From: Neptunicoccus cionae
GTDB taxonomy: Bacteria; Pseudomonadota; Alphaproteobacteria; Rhodobacterales; Rhodobacteraceae
Reading direction: 5' to 3'
DNA: 64,000 bases
Assembly (NCBI RefSeq): GCF_002860325.1
Contig: NZ_PKOJ01000002.1
Coordinates: 1 to 64,000 of the forward strand
Below the pieces are notes generated by a model. It ran no database searches, was not told where the DNA came from, and worked only from the letters and a program-made list of their open reading frames with translations. The position numbers and the translations under genes are program-made. Within the stretch, counting starts at the first letter, position 1. Every line of letters begins with the position of its first letter. Shown here piece by piece: positions 15,486 through 24,904 of this stretch.

Positions 15486-16019
15486 ATGAAGATCATTGCA
15501 ACCATCGGCTCCGGCCTGCTCGGCCTGTCCATTGCCACTGCTGCACTGGCTGCCGGCGATGGCAACAGCAGTTCTACGCCAACTGAAGCCGCTTGCAAAA
15601 AGAAGGGTATGGTACTCGACCCGAAAACCGAAAAATGTGTTGAGGCTGAACGGGGCATGTTCCCCGATGAACTTCTTTATATCAACGCGCGCAGCATGGC
15701 CTATGACGGCCAGTATGAAGACGCGATCCGGCTTTTGTCGCTTGTTCGGGAAAAGGATGACCCCCGTGTGCTGAACTATCTGGGTTTTTCCCATCGCAAG
15801 CTCGGCGATTTGCAAACCGCGCTGATTTATTACCAACGGGCCTTGGAAATTGATCCCGATTACATCCTCGCCCGCAGCTATATGGGTCAAGGATTTGTGG
15901 CAGACGGCAATATGGAAGGCGCACGACAGCAGCTCGGCGAAATCCGCACCCGGGACGGTGAATCATCCTGGGCTTATGTCATGTTGGAAAACGCGATTGA
16001 AACGCGCGTAACCTATTAA
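15486..16019 (+). CDS. Exported tetratricopeptide-repeat protein
   Basis: A 177-residue periplasmic protein. A signal peptide (MKIIATIGSGLLGLSIATAALAA) is followed by a short Cys-containing segment (ACKKKGMVLDPKTEKC, a possible disulfide) and about three TPR motifs from residue 62, the clearest being PRVLNYLGFSHRKLGDLQTALIYY and the following ALEIDPDY. TPRs mediate protein contacts; the partner is unknown. It is transcribed away from the 17-bp repeat array. Confidence 0.8.
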   Translation: MKIIATIGSGLLGLSIATAALAAGDGNSSSTPTEAACKKKGMVLDPKTEKCVEAERGMFPDELLYINARSMAYDGQYEDAIRLLSLVREKDDPRVLNYLGFSHRKLGDLQTALIYYQRALEIDPDYILARSYMGQGFVADGNMEGARQQLGEIRTRDGESSWAYVMLENAIETRVTY

Positions 16020-16105
16020 GGCCATAACAGGCCGCCCTTTGATTTTCCGTGACAAATCCCTTTTGCGCGTCCTATCAATACTGACACGCAAAAGGGACAA
16101 AACTC

Positions 16106-16492
16106 GTGACGAAGACCGGAATGGACCAAAGCCTGAACGTACTCGGAGAGGCACTGAAGCCTTGCTCCACAGACCCGATGACCGGCTTTTACAGGGACGG
16201 TTGCTGCAATACCGGACCGGCCGATCATGGTAAACATACGGTGTGTTGCCTGATGACGGAGGCGTTTCTCGCCTTTTCCAAATCCAGAGGAAACGACCTG
16301 TCTACCCCCCGCCCCGAATACGGCTTTCAGGGATTGAAACCGGGGGACCGCTGGTGTTTGTGCGCTGACCGTTGGGTTCAGGCCGACGCTTTTGATGCTG
16401 CGCCTCATGTTGTATTGGAATCCACGCATATCAATACGTTAGAGACCATCCCGTTTGAAATCCTGCGCCAGCGTGCTTTGGATATGAACTGA
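16106..16492 (+). CDS. DUF2237 family protein
   Basis: A 128-residue cysteine-rich protein matching the DUF2237 pattern: LNVLGEALKPCSTDPMTGFYRDGCCNTG, HTVCCLMTEAFLAFSKSRGNDLSTPRPEYGF, and GLKPGDRWCLCADRW. The function is unknown. I use the GTG at 16106 because AAAGGGA lies 9 bases upstream; an ATG at 16121 is possible. Confidence 0.8.
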   Translation: MTKTGMDQSLNVLGEALKPCSTDPMTGFYRDGCCNTGPADHGKHTVCCLMTEAFLAFSKSRGNDLSTPRPEYGFQGLKPGDRWCLCADRWVQADAFDAAPHVVLESTHINTLETIPFEILRQRALDMN

Positions 16493-16644
16493 ACCGGCAA
16501 TGACCGGACGGGTCAATCTGGCGCTATCCGGTGAAAACTCTGGCCCTATGAAACAGGCGCATTTTGCCCCTTTCCTATTGTCAGATAATCACGCAGGGTA
16601 CGCCCCAAGTGACCCCCTCTTACAGACCCAGAAAGGTGCCCGTC

Positions 16645-18027
16645 ATGGATGCGATAACCACCAACGACATCGAAGAAATTATTGAGACAGACCGTGCCCA
16701 CGTGTGGCACCACCTGATCCAGCACAAGCCTTTTGAAACCATCGACCCCAAGATCATTGTAGAGGGTAAGGGCAACCGTGTTTGGGATGCCCGCGGCAAG
16801 GAGCACCTTGACGCTGTCTCCGGTGGTGTCTGGACCGTCAATGTCGGCTACGGCCGCGAACGGATCGCCAATGCGGTGCGCGACCAGTTGGTCAAAATGA
16901 ACTATTTCGCCCAAACTGCCGGGTCTATCCCCGGGTCTATCTTCTCCAAGATGCTGATCGACAAGATGCCCGGCATGAAGCGTGTGTATTATGCCAACTC
17001 CGGTTCGGAAGCGAACGAGAAAGCTTTCAAAATGGTGCGCCAGATCGCCCATTCCAAACATGGCGGCAAGAAGTACAAAATCCTTTACCGCGAACGGGAT
17101 TACCACGGTACGACGATTGCCTGCCTGTCCGCTGGCGGTCAGCCGGAACGTAACGCTCAATACGGCCCCTTCACACCCGGTTTCGTAGAAGTGCCCCACT
17201 GTCTGGAATACCGCAACCAGCACGGCGTCACAGCCGAGCAATACGGCGAGGCTTGTGTCAAAGCCACAGAAGAAGTGATCCTGCGCGAAGGCCCCGATAC
17301 AATCGGTGCCATCTGTCTGGAACCGATCACTGCAGGTGGCGGTGTTATCGTTCCACCCAAAGGATATTGGGAAGGCATTCAGGCGCTTTGCAAGAAATAC
17401 GAAATCCTGCTGCACATTGACGAAGTCGTTTGCGGCGTAGGCCGGACCGGTACTTGGTTCGGATACCAGCACTACGGCATCCAGCCGGATTTCGTTTCTA
17501 TGGCAAAAGGCGTGGCATCGGGCTATGCGGCGATTTCCTGTCTGGTGACAACAGAGGAAGTGTTCAACAACTTCAAAGACAATGTGGACGATCCGCTGAA
17601 CTACTTCCGCGATGTTTCTACCTTTGGCGGATGTGCTTCCGGTCCGGCAGCCGCGATCGAGAACATGAAGATCATCGAAGAAGAAAACCTGCTGCAAAAC
17701 ACTATCGACACGGGCGAATATTGTTTGGGCAAGCTGGGCGAACTGATGGACAAGCATAAAGTCATCGGCGAAGTGCGCGGCAAGGGCCTGTTCCTTGGTG
17801 CCGAACTGGTAGCAGATCGCGACAGCAAGGAACCGATGGACGAAAAGAAAGTCGCGGCCGTTGTCGCTAACTGTATGGCGCAAGGGGTGATCATCGGCAT
17901 GACCAACCGCTCCCTGCCCGGCCTGAACAACACACTCTGCCTGTCACCTGCCCTGATTTCGACGAAAGACGACATCGACGAAATCACAGGCGCTATGGAC
18001 AAGGCACTGGGCGAAGTTTTCGCTTAA
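16645..18027 (+). CDS. Class III PLP aminotransferase, taurine:pyruvate type
   Basis: A 460-residue fold-type I, class III omega-aminotransferase. Visible motifs: LDAVSGGVWTVNVGYG, YYANSGSEANEKAFKM, HIDEVVCGVGRTG with the PLP-contacting Asp, and the Schiff-base lysine in FVSMAKGVASGYAAIS. The N-terminus (ETDRAHVWHHLIQHK) and overall pattern recall taurine-pyruvate aminotransferases of the Roseobacter group, but a beta-alanine or other omega-amino acid substrate cannot be excluded. The ATG at 16645 follows GAAAGG; an upstream extension is unlikely. A terminator follows. Confidence 0.8.
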   Translation: MDAITTNDIEEIIETDRAHVWHHLIQHKPFETIDPKIIVEGKGNRVWDARGKEHLDAVSGGVWTVNVGYGRERIANAVRDQLVKMNYFAQTAGSIPGSIFSKMLIDKMPGMKRVYYANSGSEANEKAFKMVRQIAHSKHGGKKYKILYRERDYHGTTIACLSAGGQPERNAQYGPFTPGFVEVPHCLEYRNQHGVTAEQYGEACVKATEEVILREGPDTIGAICLEPITAGGGVIVPPKGYWEGIQALCKKYEILLHIDEVVCGVGRTGTWFGYQHYGIQPDFVSMAKGVASGYAAISCLVTTEEVFNNFKDNVDDPLNYFRDVSTFGGCASGPAAAIENMKIIEEENLLQNTIDTGEYCLGKLGELMDKHKVIGEVRGKGLFLGAELVADRDSKEPMDEKKVAAVVANCMAQGVIIGMTNRSLPGLNNTLCLSPALISTKDDIDEITGAMDKALGEVFA

Positions 18028-18052
18028 ACGCCGGCTAGGCGGATGAAACGAA

Positions 18053-18081
18053 GGGCTGCTCCTTACGGGGCAGCCTTTTTC
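18053..18081 (+). terminator. Intrinsic terminator after aminotransferase
   Basis: GGCTGC and GCAGCC form a stem with a 9- to 10-base loop, followed by TTTTT, 25 bp after the aminotransferase stop. Confidence 0.8.
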
Positions 18082-18146
18082 AATTACGGGAAGAAGGTGC
18101 TGGGCGATCGGGTTCAAAGATAACTCCCCCCTGTGCACTATGTTAT

Positions 18147-18554
18147 TTACTCTGAGTCACTGCTCCCCTGTCTCGGTGTGGCTATCCACCAAATATTTCC
18201 ACAAGGATCCGTAACACCGGCCATCCGCTCCCCGTGTGGTCGCATATTCGGTTCCATTAGACATTCAGCCCCGGCATCTAATGCCCGCTCAAATGCTTGA
18301 TCTGTGTTGTCCACGTATAGATGCATTTGCGATGTATTGGCCGGATAGATGTCTGTACTTTCATTCAACATGACAAGCGAATTGCCTATTCGCAGCCTTG
18401 CATGCTGGAGACTGCCATCATCGTATCTGCTTTCTTTCGTCACAATCGCTCCGAACGCGGTTGTCAGAAACTCTATCAGTCGATCCGCGCCAACCACCGT
18501 GAAGTACGGTGTAATCGACTGGTGTGCCCCTTCCGTTCCGGTCCTGTCGTTCAT
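18147..18554 (-). CDS. VOC/glyoxalase-fold protein
   Basis: A 135-residue single-domain vicinal-oxygen-chelate protein of the PhnB/YaeR-like type. ITPYFTVVGADRLIEFLTTAFGA opens the first beta-alpha-beta module, and GERMAGVTDPCGNIWWIATP ends the second. Members bind metal or act in antibiotic resistance or lyase chemistry; the specific role is unknown. AAGGAG is well placed before the ATG. Confidence 0.8.
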   Translation of the reverse strand: MNDRTGTEGAHQSITPYFTVVGADRLIEFLTTAFGAIVTKESRYDDGSLQHARLRIGNSLVMLNESTDIYPANTSQMHLYVDNTDQAFERALDAGAECLMEPNMRPHGERMAGVTDPCGNIWWIATPRQGSSDSE

Positions 18555-18641
18555 GTCGAACTCCTTATAAAGGTGTGCGTTCCCAATGCAGCACCGCCTG
18601 CGATTCTGGAACGCTGCCTCTGTTACCTACAACACCCATAG

Positions 18642-18675
18642 AAAAAAGGCCCGTCCTTCGCGGGACAGGCCTTTC
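18642..18675 (-). terminator. Intrinsic terminator of the Pit transporter gene
   Basis: On the minus strand AGGCCTGTCCC and GGACGGGCCT form a stem with one mismatch, followed by a T6 run, 20 bp beyond the transporter stop. The opposite strand also has a short U-tract. Confidence 0.8.
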
Positions 18676-18694
18676 TGAATAACCCTAAAACGTC

Positions 18695-20179
18695 CTAGCC
18701 CGCGACGGCGTTCAGCAACAGGAACACGACACCGGACAGGATTGAGGCTGCAGGTACGGTGATCACCCAAGCCGCGATGATGGTCAGGAAGTGGGACCGG
18801 CGCACCAGTTTGCGGTGTTTGCGCTTTTTCTTGTCCGCCTTGCCCGCTTCGGTCTCGACAACTTCCTTTACCACCTCTTTGTTGTGGGTCACACGCCAAT
18901 GGGCTTCACGGAAGAAACCTACGCCGAAAACCGCACCTACAGCGATATGGGTAGAGGATACAGGCAAGCCAAGCCAGCTTGCCACGATCACTGTGATCGC
19001 TGCGGAAAGCGCCACACAATACGCGCGCAACGGGTTCAGCTTGGTAATCTGCTGGCCCACCATGCGGATCAGTTTCGGACCGAACAGCAGCAGGCCGAAC
19101 GACAGGCCGAACGCCCCCACAATCATCACCCAGAACGGGATCGACACTTTGGCAACCACTTCCGAAGCCTCGGCCGTGTGCACAATAGCAGCAAGAGGAC
19201 CGATGGCGTTGGCAACATCATTCGCACCGTGGGCAAAGGACAGCAAAGCCGCCGCACAAATCAGCGGCAAGGTGAACAGGTTGCGTACAGTATCCTTTGA
19301 GTTCTCTTTGCCTTCGGACTGTTTGCGGATCATCGGATGAGAGATGAAATAGAACAGAACCGCCGATACAGCGCCAATCAGAAGCGCGTATTGCAAATCA
19401 ATCGCGACGATTTTTTTCAGCCCCTTCACCGAAAGGTAAGTGGCAAAAGCCCCTGCCATAATCGCGATCAAAATCGGCACCCATCGGCGGGCTGCGGTTA
19501 TCTTGTCCTTTTGATCGGACACTTGGGATTTGATCAACCACAGGAACAGGGCTGCAATGACACCGCCCAGCACGGGCGAAATCACCCAGCTTGCGGCGAT
19601 CTGGCTCATTTTCGGCCAGTTAACTGCGGCAAAGCCAGCCGCAGCAATCCCTGCGCCCATCACCCCACCCACAACCGAGTGGGTGGTCGAAACCGGCGCA
19701 CCGACCCAGGTGGCAAGGTTCACCCAGACAGCAGATGCGATCAGCGCTGACATCATTGCCCAGATAAAGATGCGTGGTTCCGAAACAGCAGTAGGATCGA
19801 TAATTCCCTTGGAGATCGTGCCGACCACATCACCACCAGCCAGCAACGCACCCGCGCTTTCGAAAATGGCAGCGATAATCAGCGCACCGCCCATAGACAG
19901 CGCATTGGCCCCCACAGCAGGGCCAACGTTGTTGGCCACGTCATTGGCGCCGATGTTCAGCGCCATATAAGCCCCGAGACCGGCGGCCAGCGCGATAATC
20001 AGGCCATTGCCTGCCCATCCGAACGCCAGACTGGTCAGCAGGATCGCAACCACAATGAACACCCCGCCCAATGCGGGGGCCACCAGTGGTTTGCGAATGG
20101 CATAGTTGGCATTTTCCAACAAGACACGGCTACCGAGATCCCGGTCGAGTGTCTTGTTAGGGCGAGCTGATTTGACCAT
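18695..20179 (-). CDS. PiT-family inorganic phosphate transporter
   Basis: A 494-residue, roughly 12-span permease of the PiT family, which moves phosphate (as metal phosphate) with protons or sodium. The duplicated signature is present twice: NIGANDVANNVGPAVGANALSM near residue 75 and GANDVANAIGPLAAI near residue 320. A cytoplasmic basic insert (KADKKKRKHRK) precedes the last span. GGAGG precedes the ATG at 20179. A candidate PhoB box lies upstream. Confidence 0.93.
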   Translation of the reverse strand: MVKSARPNKTLDRDLGSRVLLENANYAIRKPLVAPALGGVFIVVAILLTSLAFGWAGNGLIIALAAGLGAYMALNIGANDVANNVGPAVGANALSMGGALIIAAIFESAGALLAGGDVVGTISKGIIDPTAVSEPRIFIWAMMSALIASAVWVNLATWVGAPVSTTHSVVGGVMGAGIAAAGFAAVNWPKMSQIAASWVISPVLGGVIAALFLWLIKSQVSDQKDKITAARRWVPILIAIMAGAFATYLSVKGLKKIVAIDLQYALLIGAVSAVLFYFISHPMIRKQSEGKENSKDTVRNLFTLPLICAAALLSFAHGANDVANAIGPLAAIVHTAEASEVVAKVSIPFWVMIVGAFGLSFGLLLFGPKLIRMVGQQITKLNPLRAYCVALSAAITVIVASWLGLPVSSTHIAVGAVFGVGFFREAHWRVTHNKEVVKEVVETEAGKADKKKRKHRKLVRRSHFLTIIAAWVITVPAASILSGVVFLLLNAVAG

Positions 20180-20221
20180 GAGAGTCCTCCACGAAAGCGG
20201 CGATTCCCGCAAACGCGACCG

Positions 20222-20254
20222 CTATATGAATCTTTTGTAACAAAGATGTGACGA
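20222..20254 (-). promoter_or_regulatory. Candidate PhoB box and -10 element for the Pit gene
   Basis: On the minus strand, two half-sites of the type GTCAC and GTTAC are spaced 11 bp apart (complement of 20237-20254), and a CATATA-like -10 element follows about 10 bp later (20223-20228). That is the geometry of a PhoB-activated promoter, though the match to CTGTCAT is only partial. Confidence 0.35.
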
Positions 20255-20304
20255 TGTTCGGAAAATTCCAGAGATTTTCCTGATTGGCGCGGGCGGGCGC
20301 CGGA

Positions 20305-20523
20305 TCATTGCTGATCCGGATCTTCCTTGCCCACACCTTTGAAAACGAATTTGAAGGGCAAAGCCCAGGCCACGCCAAGCACGATGTAGATCAGCAGTTC
20401 CACCAGCATGGGAAACCTCGGGATTGCGTTCATCACTGTCACAGCGATAACGCAATAAATCGGCAACCACACAAGCAACAGAACCAAAGACCAGCGCCGG
20501 CGCGCCTTATAGGACAATGCCAT
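20305..20523 (-). CDS. DUF2842 small membrane protein
   Basis: A 72-residue protein with two hydrophobic helices (SLVLLLVWLPIYCVIAVTVM and MLVELLIYIVLGVAWALPF) between a basic N-terminus (MALSYKARRRW) and an acidic end (KEDPDQQ). This is the DUF2842 pattern, an alphaproteobacterial family of unknown function. It sits 11 bp downstream of purA and is probably co-transcribed with it. Confidence 0.85.
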   Translation of the reverse strand: MALSYKARRRWSLVLLLVWLPIYCVIAVTVMNAIPRFPMLVELLIYIVLGVAWALPFKFVFKGVGKEDPDQQ

Positions 20524-20534
20524 TCAAACGTTCC

Positions 20535-21830
20535 TTAGTCAGCAAACGGGTCAGTCACGAGGATCGTGTCTTCCCGCTCGGGTGAGGTAGAGAGCATGGC
20601 AACCGGACAACCGATCAGCTCTTCCACGCGACGCACGTATTTGATCGCCTCGGCGGGCAGATCGGCCCAGGACCGCGCTCCTTCGGTGCTTTGGGACCAT
20701 CCGGGCATTTCTTCGTAGATCGGTGTGCAACGGGCCTGCTGGTCCGCAGCCGTTGGCAGATAGTCCAGACGTTTGCCATCCAGATCGTAAGCCACACAGA
20801 TTTTCAACGTATCAAAACCGTCCAGAACGTCGAGTTTGGTCAGGGAGATCCCTGTAACACCCGAAGTTGCGCAAGTTTGACGGACCAGTGCAGCGTCAAA
20901 CCAGCCGCAGCGGCGCTGACGACCTGTAACAGTACCAAATTCGTGGCCCCGCTCCCCCAGACGTTGACCGTCTGCATCTTGCAGTTCGGTCGGGAACGGG
21001 CCTTCGCCCACGCGGGTGGTATAGGCTTTAACGATGCCAAGGACATAATCAATGGACCCCGGCCCGATGCCCACACCGGTCGCCGCCTGCCCTGCAATCA
21101 CGTTAGACGAGGTCACAAACGGGTAGGTACCGAAATCAATGTCGAGCAACGCGCCTTGCGCGCCTTCAAACAGGATTCGCTTGCCTGCCTTGCGCTCTTC
21201 GTTCAGCACTTTCCAGACGGGTGCTGCATATGGCAGGATTTCCTTGGCAATCTCGCGCAGTTGCGCGATCAGCCCGTCGCGGTCCACAGGCTCGATGCCA
21301 AGCCCTTTGCGCAGCGGATCATGGTGCTGCAACGCACGGTCAACACGTGCAATCAGGGTCGCCTCGTCTGCCAGATCGGCAACACGAACAGACCGGCGGC
21401 CTACTTTATCTTCATAAGCCGGACCGATGCCGCGCCCTGTGGTGCCAATCTTGGTCCCCTTGGAAGCCGCTTCTTCCCGTGCGCGATCCAGTTCGCCGTG
21501 AATTGGCAGGATCAATGGCGTATTTTCCGCAATCATCAGGGATTCGGGGGAGATTTCCACGCCCTGCTCCCGAATCTTGGCAATTTCCTGAACCAGATGC
21601 CAAGGATCAAGCACCACGCCGTTACCGATTACCGACAGTTTTCCACCGCGCACCACACCGGAGGGCAGCGCGTTCAGTTTGTATACCTTGCCGTCGATGA
21701 CCAGAGTGTGGCCGGCATTATGGCCGCCCTGAAACCGTGCGATGATGTCCGCACGCTCTGACAACCAGTCAACAATCTTCCCTTTGCCTTCGTCACCCCA
21801 TTGTGCGCCGACAACTACTACATTGGCCAT
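20535..21830 (-). CDS. purA: Adenylosuccinate synthetase
   Basis: A 431-residue enzyme converting IMP, aspartate and GTP to adenylosuccinate in AMP synthesis. It has the N-terminal [14 protein letters not shown] loop, GGHNAGHT, the [16 protein letters not shown] block and a C-terminal [13 protein letters not shown]. Length is standard. A DUF2842 gene follows directly; it is divergent from a thioesterase gene. Confidence 0.98.
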   Translation of the reverse strand: MANVVVVGAQWGDEGKGKIVDWLSERADIIARFQGGHNAGHTLVIDGKVYKLNALPSGVVRGGKLSVIGNGVVLDPWHLVQEIAKIREQGVEISPESLMIAENTPLILPIHGELDRAREEAASKGTKIGTTGRGIGPAYEDKVGRRSVRVADLADEATLIARVDRALQHHDPLRKGLGIEPVDRDGLIAQLREIAKEILPYAAPVWKVLNEERKAGKRILFEGAQGALLDIDFGTYPFVTSSNVIAGQAATGVGIGPGSIDYVLGIVKAYTTRVGEGPFPTELQDADGQRLGERGHEFGTVTGRQRRCGWFDAALVRQTCATSGVTGISLTKLDVLDGFDTLKICVAYDLDGKRLDYLPTAADQQARCTPIYEEMPGWSQSTEGARSWADLPAEAIKYVRRVEELIGCPVAMLSTSPEREDTILVTDPFAD

Positions 21831-21947
21831 TTTGGCTGCCTCTTGATGTCTAAAAAACCCTACCCCGTATAACGACCCAACGAAGCGGCTGAAACACCAA
21901 AAACGTCACAGGTTGCTGTTAGTTGAAAAAACTGCTTCAAATCCGGC

Positions 21948-22391
21948 ATGACAGATCACAGCCCGCTCAACCCCGACTATAAAATTGATGTTGCTCGTTC
22001 CTTTGCAAAACAGGGCATGATGGAAACACTGAACGCCGAACTGACAGAGGTTTCTGCCGGAACGGTTACAATAACCGCGCCGATCGGGCCACAAACCTCC
22101 CAGCAGGACGGCTTTGCCCATGCCGGTTTGCTCTGGACGGTCGGTGACAGCGCTGCGGGTTATGCCACTTTATCCCTTATGGGCGCGGAAGAACGGGTTC
22201 TAACCGTCGAAATGAAGATCAACCTTCTCTCACCCGCAGTGGGTGACACGATTACAGCCGTCGGGCGCGTCATCCGCTTCGGGCGGAATCTGTGCACTTC
22301 GGCGGCGGAAATTTATACCCACGGGCCAAACGGTAAAAAACATGTGGCAACCATGATCGGCACCACAACCCGATTGCGCCCTGACGGTTGA
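21948..22391 (+). CDS. PaaI-type hotdog thioesterase
   Basis: A 147-residue single hotdog-fold protein of the PaaI/YiiD-like group. The block GFAHAGLLWTVGDSAAGYATLSLM contains the helix and acidic residue expected for acyl-CoA thioester hydrolysis, followed by VLTVEMKINLLSPAVGDTI. The physiological substrate is unknown. It is divergent from purA, with a 117-bp gap. Confidence 0.82.
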   Translation: MTDHSPLNPDYKIDVARSFAKQGMMETLNAELTEVSAGTVTITAPIGPQTSQQDGFAHAGLLWTVGDSAAGYATLSLMGAEERVLTVEMKINLLSPAVGDTITAVGRVIRFGRNLCTSAAEIYTHGPNGKKHVATMIGTTTRLRPDG

Positions 22392-22527
22392 ACCATCGCG
22401 CCCTGACGCCCATGTGCAAATCATCGCCAGAGGGGGGCACTTCCCAATAGACACCCCCAGCACAATCCGTTAGACACCCCCCGAAGCCGGCCGATCCGGC
22501 CCACAGGCACAAAATCCGAGACCGCAC

Positions 22528-22890
22528 ATGCAGAACATCGTCCTTGTTATCCTTCTTATTCTGGCCCTGAGCCTGATTGTGACCGTGCTGATGCAGCGCT
22601 CCGAGGGTGGTGGACTTGGCATTGGCGGCGGTGGCGGCAACATGTCAGGACGCCCGCCAGCAACACCCGCAGCCAAATTCACCTGGATTTTGGGCGCCGG
22701 TTTCATGGCTGCCAGCCTTGCCCTGACAATCATCGCAGCCCGCGAAGACGGGAACAATTCGCTGCTGAACGGCGATCTGACAGCGCCTGCTGTCTCCCAG
22801 TCCGAAGACAGCACGACACCGCTTGGCGGCAACCTGCTGCCTCCTTCGGCAACAGATGGTCCGGCCACACCGCCTAAAGCGGAAGACTGA
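22528..22890 (+). CDS. secG: Preprotein translocase subunit SecG
   Basis: A 120-residue SecG. The N-terminal helix is followed by the conserved cytoplasmic loop MQRSEGGGLGIGGGGGNMSGR and a second helix (WILGAGFMAASLALTIIAA). The last 45 residues are a Ser/Thr/Pro-rich tail common in alphaproteobacteria. It associates with SecYE to ease protein export. Located upstream of pyrG, as in related genomes. Confidence 0.95.
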   Translation: MQNIVLVILLILALSLIVTVLMQRSEGGGLGIGGGGGNMSGRPPATPAAKFTWILGAGFMAASLALTIIAAREDGNNSLLNGDLTAPAVSQSEDSTTPLGGNLLPPSATDGPATPPKAED

Positions 22891-23081
22891 CCCTATAAAT
22901 AGTTGATCTATGCCCGTGCTCCACAAGATCATGGGCAAAACACCCTAAAATCAAACATGAATCAAAGTGGCAGGTCTTGCTTTGCCACCCCGAATCCCGT
23001 TATCCTTAAACCCCGTGAGTAGCGGGGCTGAACAGGTTATCGGCCCACTAGTTTTTTTCTGACACGGGAGCTTTCCAGTCT

Positions 23082-24725
23082 ATGGCGCGTTATATTTTCA
23101 TCACCGGTGGCGTGGTTTCATCCCTTGGCAAAGGTCTGGCCTCTGCGGCATTGGGTGCCTTGCTGCAAGCCCGCGGCTACTCGGTGCGTCTGCGCAAACT
23201 GGACCCCTACCTGAACGTCGATCCGGGCACCATGTCCCCGTTTGAACACGGCGAGGTTTTTGTGACCGACGACGGTGCGGAAACTGATCTGGACCTTGGC
23301 CATTACGAACGTTTTACCGGTGTGGCAGCCCGCAAAACCGATTCCGTGTCTTCCGGTCGGATTTATTCAACCGTTCTGGAAAAGGAACGGCGCGGTGATT
23401 ATCTGGGTAAAACCATTCAGGTGGTGCCTCACGTGACCAACCAGATTAAGGAATTCCTTGAAATCGGCGATGATGAAGTCGATTTCATGCTGTGTGAAAT
23501 TGGCGGCACCGTGGGTGACATCGAAGGCCTGCCCTTTTTTGAAGCCATCCGCCAGTTCGGCCACCAGCGTCCGCGCAACAACTGCATCTACATGCACCTG
23601 ACCCTGCTGCCGTATCTGGCAGCCAGCGGTGAGTTGAAAACCAAACCGACACAGCACAGTGTGAAGGAACTGCAATCCATCGGGATTGCGCCGGATGTGC
23701 TTGTGTGTCGCTCCGAACACCCGATTCCCGATAAGGAACGTGAAAAACTGGCGCTGTTCTGTAACGTGCGTCCTGAATCCGTGATCGCTGCCTATGATCT
23801 CGGCTCGATCTATGATGCGCCACTGGCCTATCACAAAGAAGGTCTGGATCAGGCTGTTCTGGATGCCTTCGGCATTACCCCTGCCCCGAAACCGAAACTC
23901 GCCACCTGGAAGGACGTGTCCGACCGCGTACACAACCCCGACGGGACCGTGCGCGTGGCAATTGTCGGGAAATACACCCAGTTGGAAGACGCCTATAAAT
24001 CCATTGCAGAGGCACTGGTACACGGCGGCATGCACAACCGTGTGAAGGTCAAGATTGAATGGGTCGATGCGGAACTGTTCGATACACAGGACCCTGCGCC
24101 CTATCTGGAAGGTTTCAACGCTATTCTGGTGCCCGGCGGTTTTGGCGAACGGGGCACGGAAGGCAAGATCAAAGCGGCTGAATTCGCCCGCACACGTAAG
24201 GTGCCCTACCTCGGCATCTGTCTTGGCATGCAAATGGCCGTGATCGAGGCAGCGCGCAATCTGGCAGGGCTGAAGGATGCGGGCTCTGAAGAATTTGACC
24301 ACGAAGCCGGCAAGAAACGCTTTACGCCTGTGGTCTATCACCTGAAAGAATGGGTGGAAGGCAACCGCACGATCCAGCGGGACGCAGATGACGATAAAGG
24401 CGGCACCATGCGTCTGGGCGCCTATAACGCCACTTTGAACGAAGGATCGCAAGTCGCCAAAATTTATGGCGCTACCGCGATTTCAGAACGCCATCGCCAC
24501 CGCTATGAAGTGGATATAAAATATCGCGACGACCTTGAAAAATACGGTCTGGAATTCTCCGGTATGAGCCCGGACGGCCGCCTGCCAGAAATCGTCGAGT
24601 TCAAAGATCATCCGTGGTACATCGGCGTCCAGTTCCACCCCGAACTGAAAAGCAAGCCGTTCGAGCCCCACCCGCTGTTCCGTGACTTCATCAAAGCCGC
24701 GGTAGAACAGTCCCGGCTGGTATAG
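23082..24725 (+). CDS. pyrG: CTP synthase
   Basis: A 547-residue enzyme aminating UTP to CTP with glutamine. The synthetase domain opens with [17 protein letters not shown]. The C-terminal class I amidotransferase domain has the nucleophile in [15 protein letters not shown] and the His-Glu pair in [12 protein letters not shown]. Standard length. A strong terminator follows. Confidence 0.98.
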   Translation: MARYIFITGGVVSSLGKGLASAALGALLQARGYSVRLRKLDPYLNVDPGTMSPFEHGEVFVTDDGAETDLDLGHYERFTGVAARKTDSVSSGRIYSTVLEKERRGDYLGKTIQVVPHVTNQIKEFLEIGDDEVDFMLCEIGGTVGDIEGLPFFEAIRQFGHQRPRNNCIYMHLTLLPYLAASGELKTKPTQHSVKELQSIGIAPDVLVCRSEHPIPDKEREKLALFCNVRPESVIAAYDLGSIYDAPLAYHKEGLDQAVLDAFGITPAPKPKLATWKDVSDRVHNPDGTVRVAIVGKYTQLEDAYKSIAEALVHGGMHNRVKVKIEWVDAELFDTQDPAPYLEGFNAILVPGGFGERGTEGKIKAAEFARTRKVPYLGICLGMQMAVIEAARNLAGLKDAGSEEFDHEAGKKRFTPVVYHLKEWVEGNRTIQRDADDDKGGTMRLGAYNATLNEGSQVAKIYGATAISERHRHRYEVDIKYRDDLEKYGLEFSGMSPDGRLPEIVEFKDHPWYIGVQFHPELKSKPFEPHPLFRDFIKAAVEQSRLV

Positions 24726-24757
24726 CTCCGCGGCAGGAGCGACAAATTTCAAAATTT

Positions 24758-24794
24758 GCGGCGCAGGGCCCCAAGCCTTGCGCCGCTTTTTTTT
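24758..24794 (+). terminator. Intrinsic terminator of pyrG
   Basis: GCGGCGCAGG pairs with CCTTGCGCCGC (one G-T), followed by a T8 run, 33 bp after the pyrG stop. Confidence 0.9.
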
Positions 24795-24904
24795 CAAGCG
24801 GTTTCCACCGGATTTTACCCCCACGGTTGAATTGAGAAAGCTTACCTAACGTCAACAATTTATGTTACGCTATGTCTTTAGCCAATTATCGTTGGGAGGG
24901 CATA

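Noticed and set aside
16546-17883. Minus-strand frame of 445 codons
   Set aside because: Antisense of the class III aminotransferase; composition rich in Phe/His/Cys typical of a shadow frame.
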